Of a stretch of DNA of 64,000 bases, positions 35,722 through 43,692 are shown piece by piece (position 1 is the first letter of the stretch; the number at the start of each line of letters is the position of its first letter). A program made the translations under genes and the position numbers. Location: assembly GCF_004345645.1 (NCBI RefSeq), contig NZ_SLWS01000007.1, positions 1 through 64,000 on the forward strand, written 5' to 3'. The stretch comes from Actinocrispum wychmicini. GTDB lineage: Bacteria; Actinomycetota; Actinomycetes; Mycobacteriales; Pseudonocardiaceae. Below the pieces are notes generated by a model. That model did no database searches and was not told where the DNA came from. It worked only from the letters and a program-made list of their open reading frames with translations.

Positions 35722-35882
35722 TCGCCCCAGTCCTCCTCGATCTCCGGCGCCAGCGCGACCATCAGCGGCAAGACCGTGAGGACCTCCAGCTCGCTGCGGC
35801 AAGATCCACACTCCAGGATCTGGCTCGGCCGCGGGTCGCCCTGGATCTCCACCGCGCCGCTACATTCCGGGCAGCTCACCAC
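35718..35882 (-). CDS. lysW: LysW amino-group carrier protein (AmCP)
   Basis: 54 aa from GTG 35882, set by AAGGAG at 35889-35894 six bases upstream. Two zinc-knuckle pairs (CPEC near the start and CGSC at ~25-28) form the zinc ribbon. The protein is acidic and ends EIEEDWGE, the conserved EDWG(E) tail whose terminal Glu side chain receives the substrate amino group. It holds the growing amino acid while LysX, LysZ, LysY, transketolase and aminotransferase act. It lies 134 bases after cysC; no gene is seen in that gap. It is over 20 kb from lysX-lysK, so both parts must be co-regulated. Confidence 0.9.
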   Translation of the reverse strand: MVSCPECSGAVEIQGDPRPSQILECGSCRSELEVLTVLPLMVALAPEIEEDWGE

Positions 35883-36016
35883 GGGAGTCTCCTTGCGTTC
35901 GCATTGTGATTGCCCCGCAAGGCTTCCACCGGGTGGCGTCGGCCACATCCATGGCCTGGATGACTCGCTCGTCGACGTCAGAACGCCGTTGGTAACCACC
36001 ACGATGACATCCCCGG

Positions 36017-36574
36017 CTACCCGGCGACCATCGCGAACCGACGGTCCAGGGCGGCGAGAATCTCGCCGGCCGACTCAGCCACTGTCCGGCCGACCGTGAC
36101 CACGTGGATGTCCGGAGCTTCGGGCGGTTCGTACGGATCGTCCACACCGGTCAGACCTCTGATCTCGCCGGCGCGCTGCCGTGCGTACAGGCCCTTCACA
36201 TCGCGCCCGGCACACACGTCGAGCGGTGTGTCGACAAAGGCCTCCAGGTACGACGTGCCGGCGCGCAGATGGTGCGCCCGCACCTCTTCCCGGCTGCCCG
36301 CGTAGGGCGCGATCACCGGCACCAACGCGGTGATCCCATTGCGTGCGAGCAACTCGGCCACGAACCCGACACGACGCACGTTGGTCTCCCGGTCAACGCG
36401 GGAAAAACCCAGGTCGGCGCACAACTGTTCGCGTAGTTCGTCGCCGTCCAGGATCTGCGAACGCGTACCACGCTCAGCCAACCGCGCCGCGACCTCGTGG
36501 GCGATTGTCGTCTTACCCGAACTCGGCAGACCGGTCAACCACACGGTCACGCCCGTCATCTTCTCGCCATACAT
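36017..36574 (-). CDS. cysC: Adenylylsulfate kinase (APS kinase)
   Basis: 185 aa from ATG 36574 (GGGGAT upstream); ATG 36559 is an alternative. P-loop GLPSSGKTT (residues 15-23), ILDGDELREQLCADLGFSRV, ETNVRRVGFVAELLARNG and KGLYARQRAGEIRGLTGVDD with the PYEPPEAPDI end are diagnostic of CysC. It makes PAPS from APS, supplying the sulfotransferase at 16576. Divergent from cysD across a shared promoter region. Confidence 0.92.
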   Translation of the reverse strand: MYGEKMTGVTVWLTGLPSSGKTTIAHEVAARLAERGTRSQILDGDELREQLCADLGFSRVDRETNVRRVGFVAELLARNGITALVPVIAPYAGSREEVRAHHLRAGTSYLEAFVDTPLDVCAGRDVKGLYARQRAGEIRGLTGVDDPYEPPEAPDIHVVTVGRTVAESAGEILAALDRRFAMVAG

Positions 36575-36690
36575 AATGATCCCCAAACGTCCGAGGTGGA
36601 CGTCCACTTTATGTCGCACGCCACAGTGTCCGCGTCATCACCAGTGATTACCCCCGGTGTACAGTCCTGATTACCAAGGTCGAGAGGAAG

Positions 36691-36744
36691 ATGATCACCG
36701 TGGATCGACTCGATCCGCCCGGGCCGGCAGTGAGATCGCCCTGA
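36691..36744 (+). other. Possible 17-codon leader ORF upstream of cysD
   Basis: An ATG at 36691 directly follows gagagga and encodes MITVDRLDPPGPAVRSP before a TGA. It has no cysteine codons, so a sulfur-attenuation role is not supported by sequence. May be chance. Confidence 0.15.
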
Positions 36745-36778
36745 CATGATCGGCCGTCGGTCGATCAAAAAGTCTTCC

Positions 36779-36808
36779 TTGCATCGTCGCGACATCGCGA
36801 GCTAGACT
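36779..36808 (+). promoter_or_regulatory. Candidate sigma-70-type promoter for cysDN
   Basis: TTGCAT (36779-36784) and TAGACT (36803-36808) are separated by 18 bases in the divergent region between cysC and cysD. The spacer holds a dyad around tcgcgacatcgcga that could be an operator. A 5' leader of about 165 bases would precede cysD. Assignment is by consensus likeness only. Confidence 0.35.
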
Positions 36809-36978
36809 TTCTTCGTTTCGCCAACAAAGCCAGAACTGTCCAGTGCCGCTTTGACGCGCACTGATGTGATTTTTATTCACGACAGTTGTCGAACGAATTC
36901 TCCGCAGGACGGAAACAGCCCGGCCCACGCAGGCAGGCCGACGCTGTCATGCCGCGACGGGCGAAGGCAGGGAGACGA

Positions 36979-37890
36979 ATGACGGTCGCCACACACCGGC
37001 TCACACACCTGGAGACCTTGGAAGCGCAGTCGATCCACATCCTGCGGGAGGTGGCCGCCGAGACGCGGAACGCGGCGTTGCTCTTCTCCGGCGGCAAGGA
37101 CTCGATCGCCATGGCATGGCTGGCACACGCCGCGTTCCACCCGGCCGCCATTCCGTTCACCGCGCTGCATGTGGACACCGGGCACAACTTTCCGGAAGCC
37201 CTCGAACTGCGCGACCGGCTGATCCCCGAACTCGGAATGCAGCTGAAAGTCGCCGCATTGCCGGAAATGATCGCGTCTGGGCGGATAACCGAACCGGCCG
37301 GCACGGTGAGCCGCAACCGGCTGCAAAGTGTGGCCCTGCTCACAGCGGCTACCGAGCATCATTTCGACGCGCTGATCGGCGGCGGCCGACGGGACGAGGA
37401 CAAGGCCAGAGCGAAGGAGCGGGTCTTCTCGTTTCGCGACGAGTTCGGCCAGTGGAACCCCCGCCATCAGCGACCGGAACTCTGGCATCTTTACAACGCC
37501 CGTATCGCACCCGGCCAGAACATGCGGGTGTTCCCACTCTCCAACTGGACCGAGCTGGATGTCTGGCAATACATCGCGGAGCGACATATCGAGCTGCCGT
37601 CCCTGTACTACTCGCATCGGCGGCCGGTGTTCGAACGGGACGGAATGCTGTTCGCCGTGAACCCGTTCCTGCCGATGCGGGACGACGAGCGGCCGCGCGA
37701 GGCGCTCGTCCGATTCCGCACTGTCGGCGACATGACCTGTACCGGCGCCATCCTGTCGGCCGCGACGACCCCCGCCGAGGTCATCACCGAGATCGCCGGC
37801 ACCCGGGTCAGCGAGCGCGGTGCCACCCGCGCCGACGACCGGTTCAACGACTCCGCGATGGAGGATCGCAAGCGGGAAGGTTATTTCTGA
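36979..37890 (+). CDS. cysD: Sulfate adenylyltransferase subunit 2 (CysD)
   Basis: 303 aa from ATG 36979 with gggag upstream. PP-loop AALLFSGGKDSIAMAWLA (residues ~32-49), HVDTGHNFPEALELRDRL, LIGGGRRDEDKARAKER, NMRVFPLSNWTELDVWQYIA and YYSHRRPVFERDGML are all CysD hallmarks. With CysN it makes APS from sulfate and ATP. The stop overlaps the cysN start (TGATG). A full private CysDNC set in a biosynthetic cluster signals heavy PAPS demand by a tailoring sulfotransferase. Confidence 0.93.
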   Translation: MTVATHRLTHLETLEAQSIHILREVAAETRNAALLFSGGKDSIAMAWLAHAAFHPAAIPFTALHVDTGHNFPEALELRDRLIPELGMQLKVAALPEMIASGRITEPAGTVSRNRLQSVALLTAATEHHFDALIGGGRRDEDKARAKERVFSFRDEFGQWNPRHQRPELWHLYNARIAPGQNMRVFPLSNWTELDVWQYIAERHIELPSLYYSHRRPVFERDGMLFAVNPFLPMRDDERPREALVRFRTVGDMTCTGAILSAATTPAEVITEIAGTRVSERGATRADDRFNDSAMEDRKREGYF

Positions 37891-39140
37891 TGGACCTGCT
37901 CACCTTCGCCACGGCCGGTTCGGTCGACGACGGCAAGAGCACGCTGATCGGGCGGCTGCTGTACGACACGAAGTCGATCGCCGAGGACCAGCTCGACGCC
38001 GTCGAACGCACCAGCCGGCGGCTCGGCCTGGACGAGACGAACTTGGCTCTGCTCGCCGACGGCCTGCGGGCCGAGCGCGAGCAAGGCATCACGATCGATG
38101 TGGCTTACCGTTACCTGCAAGGGAAACGTCGAAAGTTCATCATCGCCGACTCCCCCGGTCACATCCAGTACACCCGCAACATGGTGTGTGCCGCGTCGTT
38201 GGCCGACGTCGCGCTGGTCGTGGTGGACGCGCGGCACGGCGTCACCGAACAGACCCGGCGGCACGCCTTCCTGCTCTCGTTGTTCGGTGTCCGGCACATC
38301 GCGCTCGTGGTGAACAAAATGGACATTGTCGGCTACGCCCGGCAGGCCTTCGAGGACATCCGGGACGAGGGCACGGCAATGCTCACCGAGCTTGGTGTCC
38401 AAGGGATGGCGGCCATCCCGATCTCCGCGTTGCGGGGTGACAACATGGTGGCGCCGTCCGCGCACATGCCCTGGTACGACGGGCCGGTCCTGTTCGATCA
38501 TCTGGAGAACGTGCATGTGGCGGACGAGCCTGATTCGCCCGCACGGTTTCCGGTCCAGTACGTGCTGCGGCCGCGCAGCGACGAGTTCCACGACTACCGC
38601 GGCTACGCCGGGCAGGTCGCTGGCGGTGTGTTCCGCCCCGGTGATGACGTCGTGGTGCTGCCGTCCCGTGAGTACACAAAGATCGTCGCGATCGACGGGC
38701 CGACCGGACCGCTCACCGAGGCAGGCGTATCCCGTTCGGTCGTCTTTCGGTTCGCGGACAACGTTGACATCTCACGCGGCGACCTCGTCTGCCATCCGGA
38801 CTCGGCGCCCGCGCAGGTACGGGAGTTGGACGCCACCATCTGCTGGATGACGCGGGAGCCCGTGCGGCCGGGAACGCGGCTGTTGGTCAAGTACGCGACC
38901 CAGTGCGTGCCGGCCCTGCTCGACCAAATCGACCATCGCATCGACATCAGGACATTCGACCACCAGGCGGCGGATGTCCTGGAACTGAACGACATCGCGC
39001 GCGTACGGCTGCGCACGACAGAACCGGTGATGTGCGACGCATTCCACGACAACCGCACCACAGGCGGGTTCGTGCTGATCGATCCGGCGACCGACAACAC
39101 GGTCGCAGGCGGCGTCGTCGCGACAACAGTGGGGAGCTAG
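37890..39140 (+). CDS. cysN: Sulfate adenylyltransferase subunit 1 (CysN, GTPase)
   Basis: 416 aa. GTPase motifs: GSVDDGKST (residues 10-18), EREQGITIDVAYRYL, DSPGHIQYTRNM and NKMDIV, followed by two beta-barrel EF-Tu-like domains (RFPVQYVLRPRSDEFHDYRG). Length is that of CysN alone, without the CysC fusion found in many actinomycetes, which agrees with a separate cysC. Drives APS synthesis with GTP hydrolysis together with CysD. Confidence 0.93.
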   Translation: MDLLTFATAGSVDDGKSTLIGRLLYDTKSIAEDQLDAVERTSRRLGLDETNLALLADGLRAEREQGITIDVAYRYLQGKRRKFIIADSPGHIQYTRNMVCAASLADVALVVVDARHGVTEQTRRHAFLLSLFGVRHIALVVNKMDIVGYARQAFEDIRDEGTAMLTELGVQGMAAIPISALRGDNMVAPSAHMPWYDGPVLFDHLENVHVADEPDSPARFPVQYVLRPRSDEFHDYRGYAGQVAGGVFRPGDDVVVLPSREYTKIVAIDGPTGPLTEAGVSRSVVFRFADNVDISRGDLVCHPDSAPAQVRELDATICWMTREPVRPGTRLLVKYATQCVPALLDQIDHRIDIRTFDHQAADVLELNDIARVRLRTTEPVMCDAFHDNRTTGGFVLIDPATDNTVAGGVVATTVGS

Positions 39141-39144
39141 AAGG

Positions 39145-39810
39145 ATGCCACTACGGGTCTTGGTATGCGATCGTCTGCCGATCATCCGCGACGGCCTGTG
39201 CACACTGCTTGAGGCCGAGCCGGACATCGAGGTCGTGGACGCGGCGGACAGCGGTATCCAGGCGATCATGACCGTGCGCGCCAAGCACCCGGACGTGGTC
39301 CTCACCGGACTGGACCTGCGCGGCATCTCCGGTCTGGAGATGGTCGACCGGCTGGCCCGCGAACCGCTGAACCCGAAGCCGCGCTTCGTCGTCCTCGCCA
39401 TGAGCGACAACGACGAGGTCATCGACCGAGTGTTGCACGCCAACGTCAACGGCCTACTCGTCAAAGAAGCCACCCGAGCGGAACTCAGCTCAGCCGTCCG
39501 AGCCGCCGCCCAAGGCCAGACAATGCTGGCACCCCAAGTGGCACAACGTCTCGTCGACCGCTTCCGCCGCCTCGACGCCGCCCCCGACCAAGGACTGCGG
39601 CCCGCCCTCGCCGAACTGACACCACGAGAGCGGGAAGTACTCGCCTCCATCGCCCGAGGGATGTCGGCAGAAGAAGTCGCCCACGAACTGACGATCGGCG
39701 TGACCACGGTCCGAACCCACCTCTACCGGCTCCGCACAAAGCTCCACCTCCGGGACAGAGCCCAACTGGTGTCGTTCGCCTACCGCGCCGGACTGATGCG
39801 GACCGCATGA
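39145..39810 (+). CDS. LuxR/NarL-family regulator with degenerate receiver
   Basis: 221 aa from ATG 39145, four bases after cysN, so probably co-transcribed. Residues 1-120 have a CheY-like fold (LRVLVCDRLPIIRDGLCTLL, conserved Lys in GLLVKEA), and 150-215 are a LuxR HTH (ELTPREREVLASIARGMSAE, VTTVRTHLYRLRTKL). The normal phospho-accepting Asp in the DVVLxD strand is replaced: the strand reads DVVLTGLDLRG, giving Gly55. The protein is likely phosphorylation-independent and perhaps ligand-controlled, and is the obvious pathway regulator. No partner kinase is visible. Confidence 0.87.
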   Translation: MPLRVLVCDRLPIIRDGLCTLLEAEPDIEVVDAADSGIQAIMTVRAKHPDVVLTGLDLRGISGLEMVDRLAREPLNPKPRFVVLAMSDNDEVIDRVLHANVNGLLVKEATRAELSSAVRAAAQGQTMLAPQVAQRLVDRFRRLDAAPDQGLRPALAELTPREREVLASIARGMSAEEVAHELTIGVTTVRTHLYRLRTKLHLRDRAQLVSFAYRAGLMRTA

Positions 39811-39964
39811 GCAGTCCGCCGGCGGCGCCGAGGTGCCGGCTTTCGACTCAACCAGGCCGAAAATGGTGGTTGCACAGCGAGACGGTGCAGCGGTTGCACC
39901 GGGTGAGCTCCACTGAGCTGGGAGAGTTTTTCGTGCGCCTCGTGCTCGGCTGACTCCGGAAGGC

Positions 39965-40255
39965 GTCGGGAATGTCAGCTCTGGTCGGCGCCGGGTCGCC
40001 GGGCTACGCCGGGAAGAGGTCTAAGTGGCGGCGGGCGTCAGCGTCGACTACTACGCGCGGTTGGAACAGGGGCGGGAGCGTAACCCGTCTGGACAGGTCA
40101 TTGACGCGATCGGGTGGGCGCTGCGGCTCGGTCCGGACGAGGTGTGGCACGCCTACCGGCTCGCCAATCTCCTGCCCCGAGTCTCCGCCGGGTCCGGTGC
40201 CGACGTCGACCCGGCGCTGTCGCGGCCGCTGCAGCGGCCTGCAGAGGAGTGTTGA
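39965..40255 (+). pseudogene. XRE (MmyB-like) regulator remnant
   Basis: Reading LRREEV, a stop, then VAAGVSVDYYARLEQGRERN and VIDAIGWALRLGPDEVWHAY recovers the HTH and following helix of the actinomycete MmyB/XRE regulator family. An in-frame TAA interrupts the HTH, and the C-terminal ligand domain is absent. Bases 39811-39964 hold no gene. Confidence 0.6.
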
Positions 40256-40660
40256 CCGCACCACCGTCGGCTGGAACCAGCGACGGTGAGACCAAGTACT
40301 GCGACCACGCCGCGGTCAGAGTGCTCATCTCCTCACCGGCCGGGCTGCTGGTCTTCCAACGGGCGAGGCCGCCGATCGGGATCGCCCCAGTCACCGGTCA
40401 CATCGACAAGCACGGAGGACCCCACCAAGGAGGTCACCAAGGAAGTCGGCCTGACCATCACCTCTCGTCACTTGCTGACGACCACCTGGCAGCCCAACCG
40501 GTGCCGTCGAACCACCAGCGACAGCGTCGGCCACTACTGGTCGGTCTGCTGAGTCGAGGTGTCTGTAGAAGCCAGCTGAGTGAGGAACAGTTCGCGGCGA
40601 AGCCCAGCCTGGAGCAGGTGTGGGTCCAACTTCTTACGAACTCCAGCTTGTGATGATGAC
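40253..40660 (+). pseudogene. Frameshifted NUDIX hydrolase
   Basis: Frames together give CDHAAVRVLISSPAGLLVFQ, RPPIGIAPVTGHIDKHGGP, then KEVTKEVGLTITSRHLL and NRCRRTTSDSVGHYW. This is the start, part of the Nudix box and the following strand of a NUDIX hydrolase. At least one shift lies in the box region (near 40420) and another after 40550, so no functional product is expected. Confidence 0.55.
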
Positions 40661-40699
40661 CGACGACGCCCTGAGCCTGATCGAGACGAACCTCTGACT

Positions 40700-41219
40700 G
40701 CGCACGGCAGTGGGCCTCAATGCGCCCCGACCACCCGTCCCGACGCCAACCGCCGCAAGTAGGTGCGGATACGCTGGCGATCGTCGGGAAAACGCTCTGC
40801 CATGCCTCGTCCAGGTCAACCCACTTCGACGGTTGGCCACTCTCCCCACCGAGCGGAACCTCGCGGCCGATGACGGCGCCATACGACAGGCCCAACGTCC
40901 GTGCCCAGTCCGCGCGGAAGGAACGAACAGCGACCGCAGCCGGCACCGACAGCAGATCACCCACGACGCCGGCCACCTCCATGAGCTCACGAGCCGCAGC
41001 GCCCCGCGGCGTCTCGGCTGACTCGACCGTGCCACCCGGCGGTACCCACCCACGCACGCGATGCCGCACCAGCAGGACGTGGCTATAGGCTGGTTCGATG
41101 GCCCAGACCTCGGCCGCGAGCGGCTCGATCAGCGTCGGCCGGGCGCGAAGCCACGCCTGAGCGCCATCGAACTCCATCGCGGCAAGGCGAGCATCGGCGA
41201 CCGCCGCGTCTACGGTCAT
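40700..41219 (-). pseudogene. Second NUDIX hydrolase, C-terminal frameshift
   Basis: From ATG 41219 the frame reads AAMEFDGAQAWLRARPTLIE and a Nudix box PPGGTVESAETPRGAAAREL-MEVAGV. After LDEAWQ the normal ending (RFPDDRQRIRTYLRRLASGR) is found in the neighbouring frame, so one base is lost or gained near 40790. Otherwise well preserved, suggesting recent inactivation, or a sequencing error. Convergent with the first NUDIX remnant. Confidence 0.55.
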
Positions 41220-41464
41220 CTGGTCAATCACTTGGCCCAGACTATGCCGACGCCGCGGCCACTCTTGGCATTCCCTAAGGGGCACGTCGACCGAAGTGGT
41301 CGACCAGGTCGCGGTGCGCTGGGACATGGACGCGATCAATGACGGTCTGCAGCGAGCCGAAGGCCGACCAACAGATAGTTCGCCTAGCCAATCATGCCGG
41401 CAGGGCAACGAGTGGAGTGAACGAAAACCGCCATGACGTACGCTAAAGTTGCAGGTCAAATAGT

Positions 41465-41736
41465 GTCGTTCCCGCCCAGGCGGGGATCGTTCCAACGGAC
41501 CGAGGTCAACAACGACACACAGGGAGTCGTTCCCGCCCAGGCGGGGATCGTTCCCGGTCTGCCAGCCCGGACAGGGTCCACCCGCCGTCGTTCCCGCCCA
41601 GGCGGGGATCGTTCGAGGGATGGCCGGGCCCGCGAACTCCGCCCGGCGTCGTTCCCGCGCGCACGGGGATCATTCCGCGGCGACCTTCCTGGTGGCGGCG
41701 TTGTTGGTGTCGCTCCCGCTTATGCGGAGATCGTTT
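41465..41736. CRISPR. Orphan CRISPR array, type I-E-like, 5 repeats and 4 spacers
   Basis: Repeat gtcgttcccgcccaggcggg-gatcgttc (28 bp) starts at 41465, 41526, 41587, 41648 and 41709, an exact 61-bp period. Repeats 1-3 are identical; repeats 4 and 5 carry several changes. Spacers of 33 bp lie at 41493-41525, 41554-41586, 41615-41647 and 41676-41708. Repeat sequence and length resemble actinomycete type I-E arrays. Degeneration at the right end and AT-richer DNA on the left (41420-41464) suggest the leader is on the left. No cas gene is in the window, so it would need Cas proteins from elsewhere. Confidence 0.93.
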
Positions 41737-42557
41737 CAAATGCCGGGATCATGCCGTCTGAATCGCCGCGCTGCCTGTCTCGCCAGCCACACCGCCGTCC
41801 AGTCGCGGGACATCGGCCCGCGCTTCGAACTCAGATCGAACGACCGCGACGAGTCGTCGCGCCCGCGCGGCACCGACTCCCAGCCGAATCCGCAGCGAAT
41901 CAGCCGATATCGCTTCTGGTGTGCCTTGCGATGAGCAGCATCCTCCAAGCGCGCCAGCGCCAACAGCACCTCCGGCAACCGCCCGTCAGCCTCCCGCCGG
42001 CCACCCCGCCGCACAACGACATCCTCGTCAAACTGAAGCTGCACCTCTCCAACTCCGTCATCCGGCTTCACAAGAACGCCCAACCCCAGGCGATCGACGT
42101 CGCACCCCGCCACATTCGGACTTGCCGTGCCGATCCCTTGCAGCAGGCCGGGGCCGACTTCCGACCACCCGATCAGCAGGAGTGGCCCGACCGCGTCGAA
42201 CGCCGCCTTCCCGTACTCCCCCGCGACAAGCGGCTCGGCCACGTTCAACGCGCGACTGACGAGACTCGCGAAGATCAACAGTCGGCGAGCGGGCCGCAGT
42301 ACCTCTGCGCACGCACCGGTCAGCGCCAGGTGCCGCGTGGCCAGCAGAAGCCCAACAATCGACAGATCAACCGCGGGCGCAACCAGTGGCGCAACCCACC
42401 CCGGCACGCCCAGTCGAAGAGCGAGGTTCAGAACGTTGCCAAAGCCGAACAGGAAAGTGAGGCCAACAACCGTTCCCAGAATCACGGTGACCGCCTGGAC
42501 GATTCCGACCGGCGCGGTCGACGACCGGGATACCGAGCTGCGATGGCCGGTGACCAT
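41736..42557 (-). CDS. DUF2637-type membrane protein of integrative elements
   Basis: From ATG 42557 about 273 aa. Four hydrophobic segments (IVQAVTVILGTVVGLTFLFG, LGVPGWVAPLVAPAVDLSIV, RRLLIFASLVSRALNVAEPL, AAFDAVGPLLLIGWSEVGPG) match the DUF2637/Spd-like proteins encoded by actinomycete integrative and conjugative elements. After GLLQGI the sequence loses family resemblance, and the frame runs into the last CRISPR repeat. The C-terminus is probably truncated or fused to foreign DNA. Confidence 0.6.
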   Translation of the reverse strand: MVTGHRSSVSRSSTAPVGIVQAVTVILGTVVGLTFLFGFGNVLNLALRLGVPGWVAPLVAPAVDLSIVGLLLATRHLALTGACAEVLRPARRLLIFASLVSRALNVAEPLVAGEYGKAAFDAVGPLLLIGWSEVGPGLLQGIGTASPNVAGCDVDRLGLGVLVKPDDGVGEVQLQFDEDVVVRRGGRREADGRLPEVLLALARLEDAAHRKAHQKRYRLIRCGFGWESVPRGRDDSSRSFDLSSKRGPMSRDWTAVWLARQAARRFRRHDPGI

Positions 42558-42799
42558 CAGGCACCACCGCCGGGGCTGTCCACTTGGAGACTGCCCTCGA
42601 TCACCAGCATGCCACCGGAAACCTGCTGGTTGGACAGGAGACCGTCTGCATGTGGCCCTGCCCAGCAGCACCCGAACCCGCGACCACAAGTGATCATGAC
42701 CCGACCACCGGTTTCCGCCGCTCCATCACCAACGGCAACCTAGCCTCAATGACCAGCGGCTTCGCCACCAGCGAGACACCATATCCCCAGGTCAGCCCG

Positions 42800-43357
42800 C
42801 CATCCTGTGCGGATCGCGAATCCGTGTGCATCCCGTGCGAGCCGCTCCGGCGAGATCATCGCGCTGCTTGTGATCGCCCCGTCCAAGAGCGACCGCGAGC
42901 GCGTCATCCCTATGTCCGCCGAGCTGTTCAGCGTCGTCGCCGCGATCATCCGCCGTCACACCCGAGACGGCCAGGCTATCCCGTTGCTGTCGCGGTACGA
43001 CCCGCACGAACGCCAGGCCAGCCCCGCGATGCCGTTCCTGTCCAGCGCAAGATCGGCACCAATCAGGAGGTCATCTCACCCGCCACCGTGGTGAACATGC
43101 TCCGACGCCGCTGCGAAGAGCTCGCCGAGCGCCATCCAAGCTTCCACACGGCCTGTTTCACCCCGCACGATTTCCGGACTTACGTCAGCCACCTCATAGA
43201 AGCAGGTTACGACGAGCTATTCGTCCAGCAGCAGGTCGGCCACGAACATGCGAGTACCACGTCGATCTACACCCACGTCTCGCCTGACTACCGGGCCCCA
43301 ACAGTCCGGGCCGCACTGGACCGCGTCGCCGCCCAGATCAAGGGGAAGAACTCGTGA
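42800..43357 (+). pseudogene. Tyrosine recombinase, truncated and frameshifted
   Basis: Frame one gives GEIIALLVIAPSKSDRERVI and FSVVAAIIRRHTRDGQAIPL. After PAMPFL the reading shifts to give VQRKIGTNQEVISPATVVNM, FTPHDFRTYVSHLIEAGYDE and VGHEHASTTSIYTHVSPDYR. The HxxR, H and Tyr catalytic residues survive, but the first Arg box and the N-terminal arm-binding part are missing. Its TGA overlaps the next gene (GTGA), so this was the first gene of a three-gene recombinase element. Confidence 0.7.
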
Positions 43358-43689
43358 GCCGCAAGAAGGTCACCTACTCGTGGCGACTGCGGGAGATCAT
43401 GGCTGCCCGCGGCCTCAACAACATCTCCGACCTCATCCCGCTGCTCACCGAGCGCGGCATCGGGCTGTCGGCCTCACAGATCTACCGGCTGGTCGGCGAC
43501 AAGCCGGAACGGATCTCCCTGACTGTCCTGGGCGCCCTGGTCGACGCGCTCGATTGCACCGTCGAAGACCTCTGCGCCTTCCGTGTCGAAGCCGCCGCGA
43601 CTCCCAAAGCGGTCAACGCCGGCCCGTCCGTTGTCGACTTGAACCAGACCATCCGACCCAAGCGGGCGCGGGTGCGCCGGACCGACTGA
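43354..43689 (+). CDS. XRE-family helix-turn-helix protein of the recombinase element
   Basis: 111 aa from GTG 43354, coupled to the recombinase stop. Contains YSWRLREIMAARGLNNISDL, SASQIYRLVGDKPERISLTV and LVDALDCTVEDLCAF, a Cro/CI-type HTH with the usual following helix, then a basic tail RPKRARVRR. Probably controls or assists the flanking recombinases. Confidence 0.7.
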   Translation: MSRKKVTYSWRLREIMAARGLNNISDLIPLLTERGIGLSASQIYRLVGDKPERISLTVLGALVDALDCTVEDLCAFRVEAAATPKAVNAGPSVVDLNQTIRPKRARVRRTD

Positions 43690-43692
43690 CCC

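Noticed and set aside
37116..39140. 674-codon ORF starting inside cysD and reading through cysN
   Set aside because: Only the part from 37890 is real CysN; the upstream part is cysD in the wrong frame.
41286..41304. Perfect 7-bp inverted repeat gtcgacc/ggtcgac upstream of the CRISPR array
   Set aside because: Short palindromes of this base composition are common here, and no coding or promoter context supports a site.
41433..42743. Plus-strand ORF of 436 codons across the CRISPR array
   Set aside because: It translates the repeats and the antisense of the DUF2637 gene; no family motif and no start signal.
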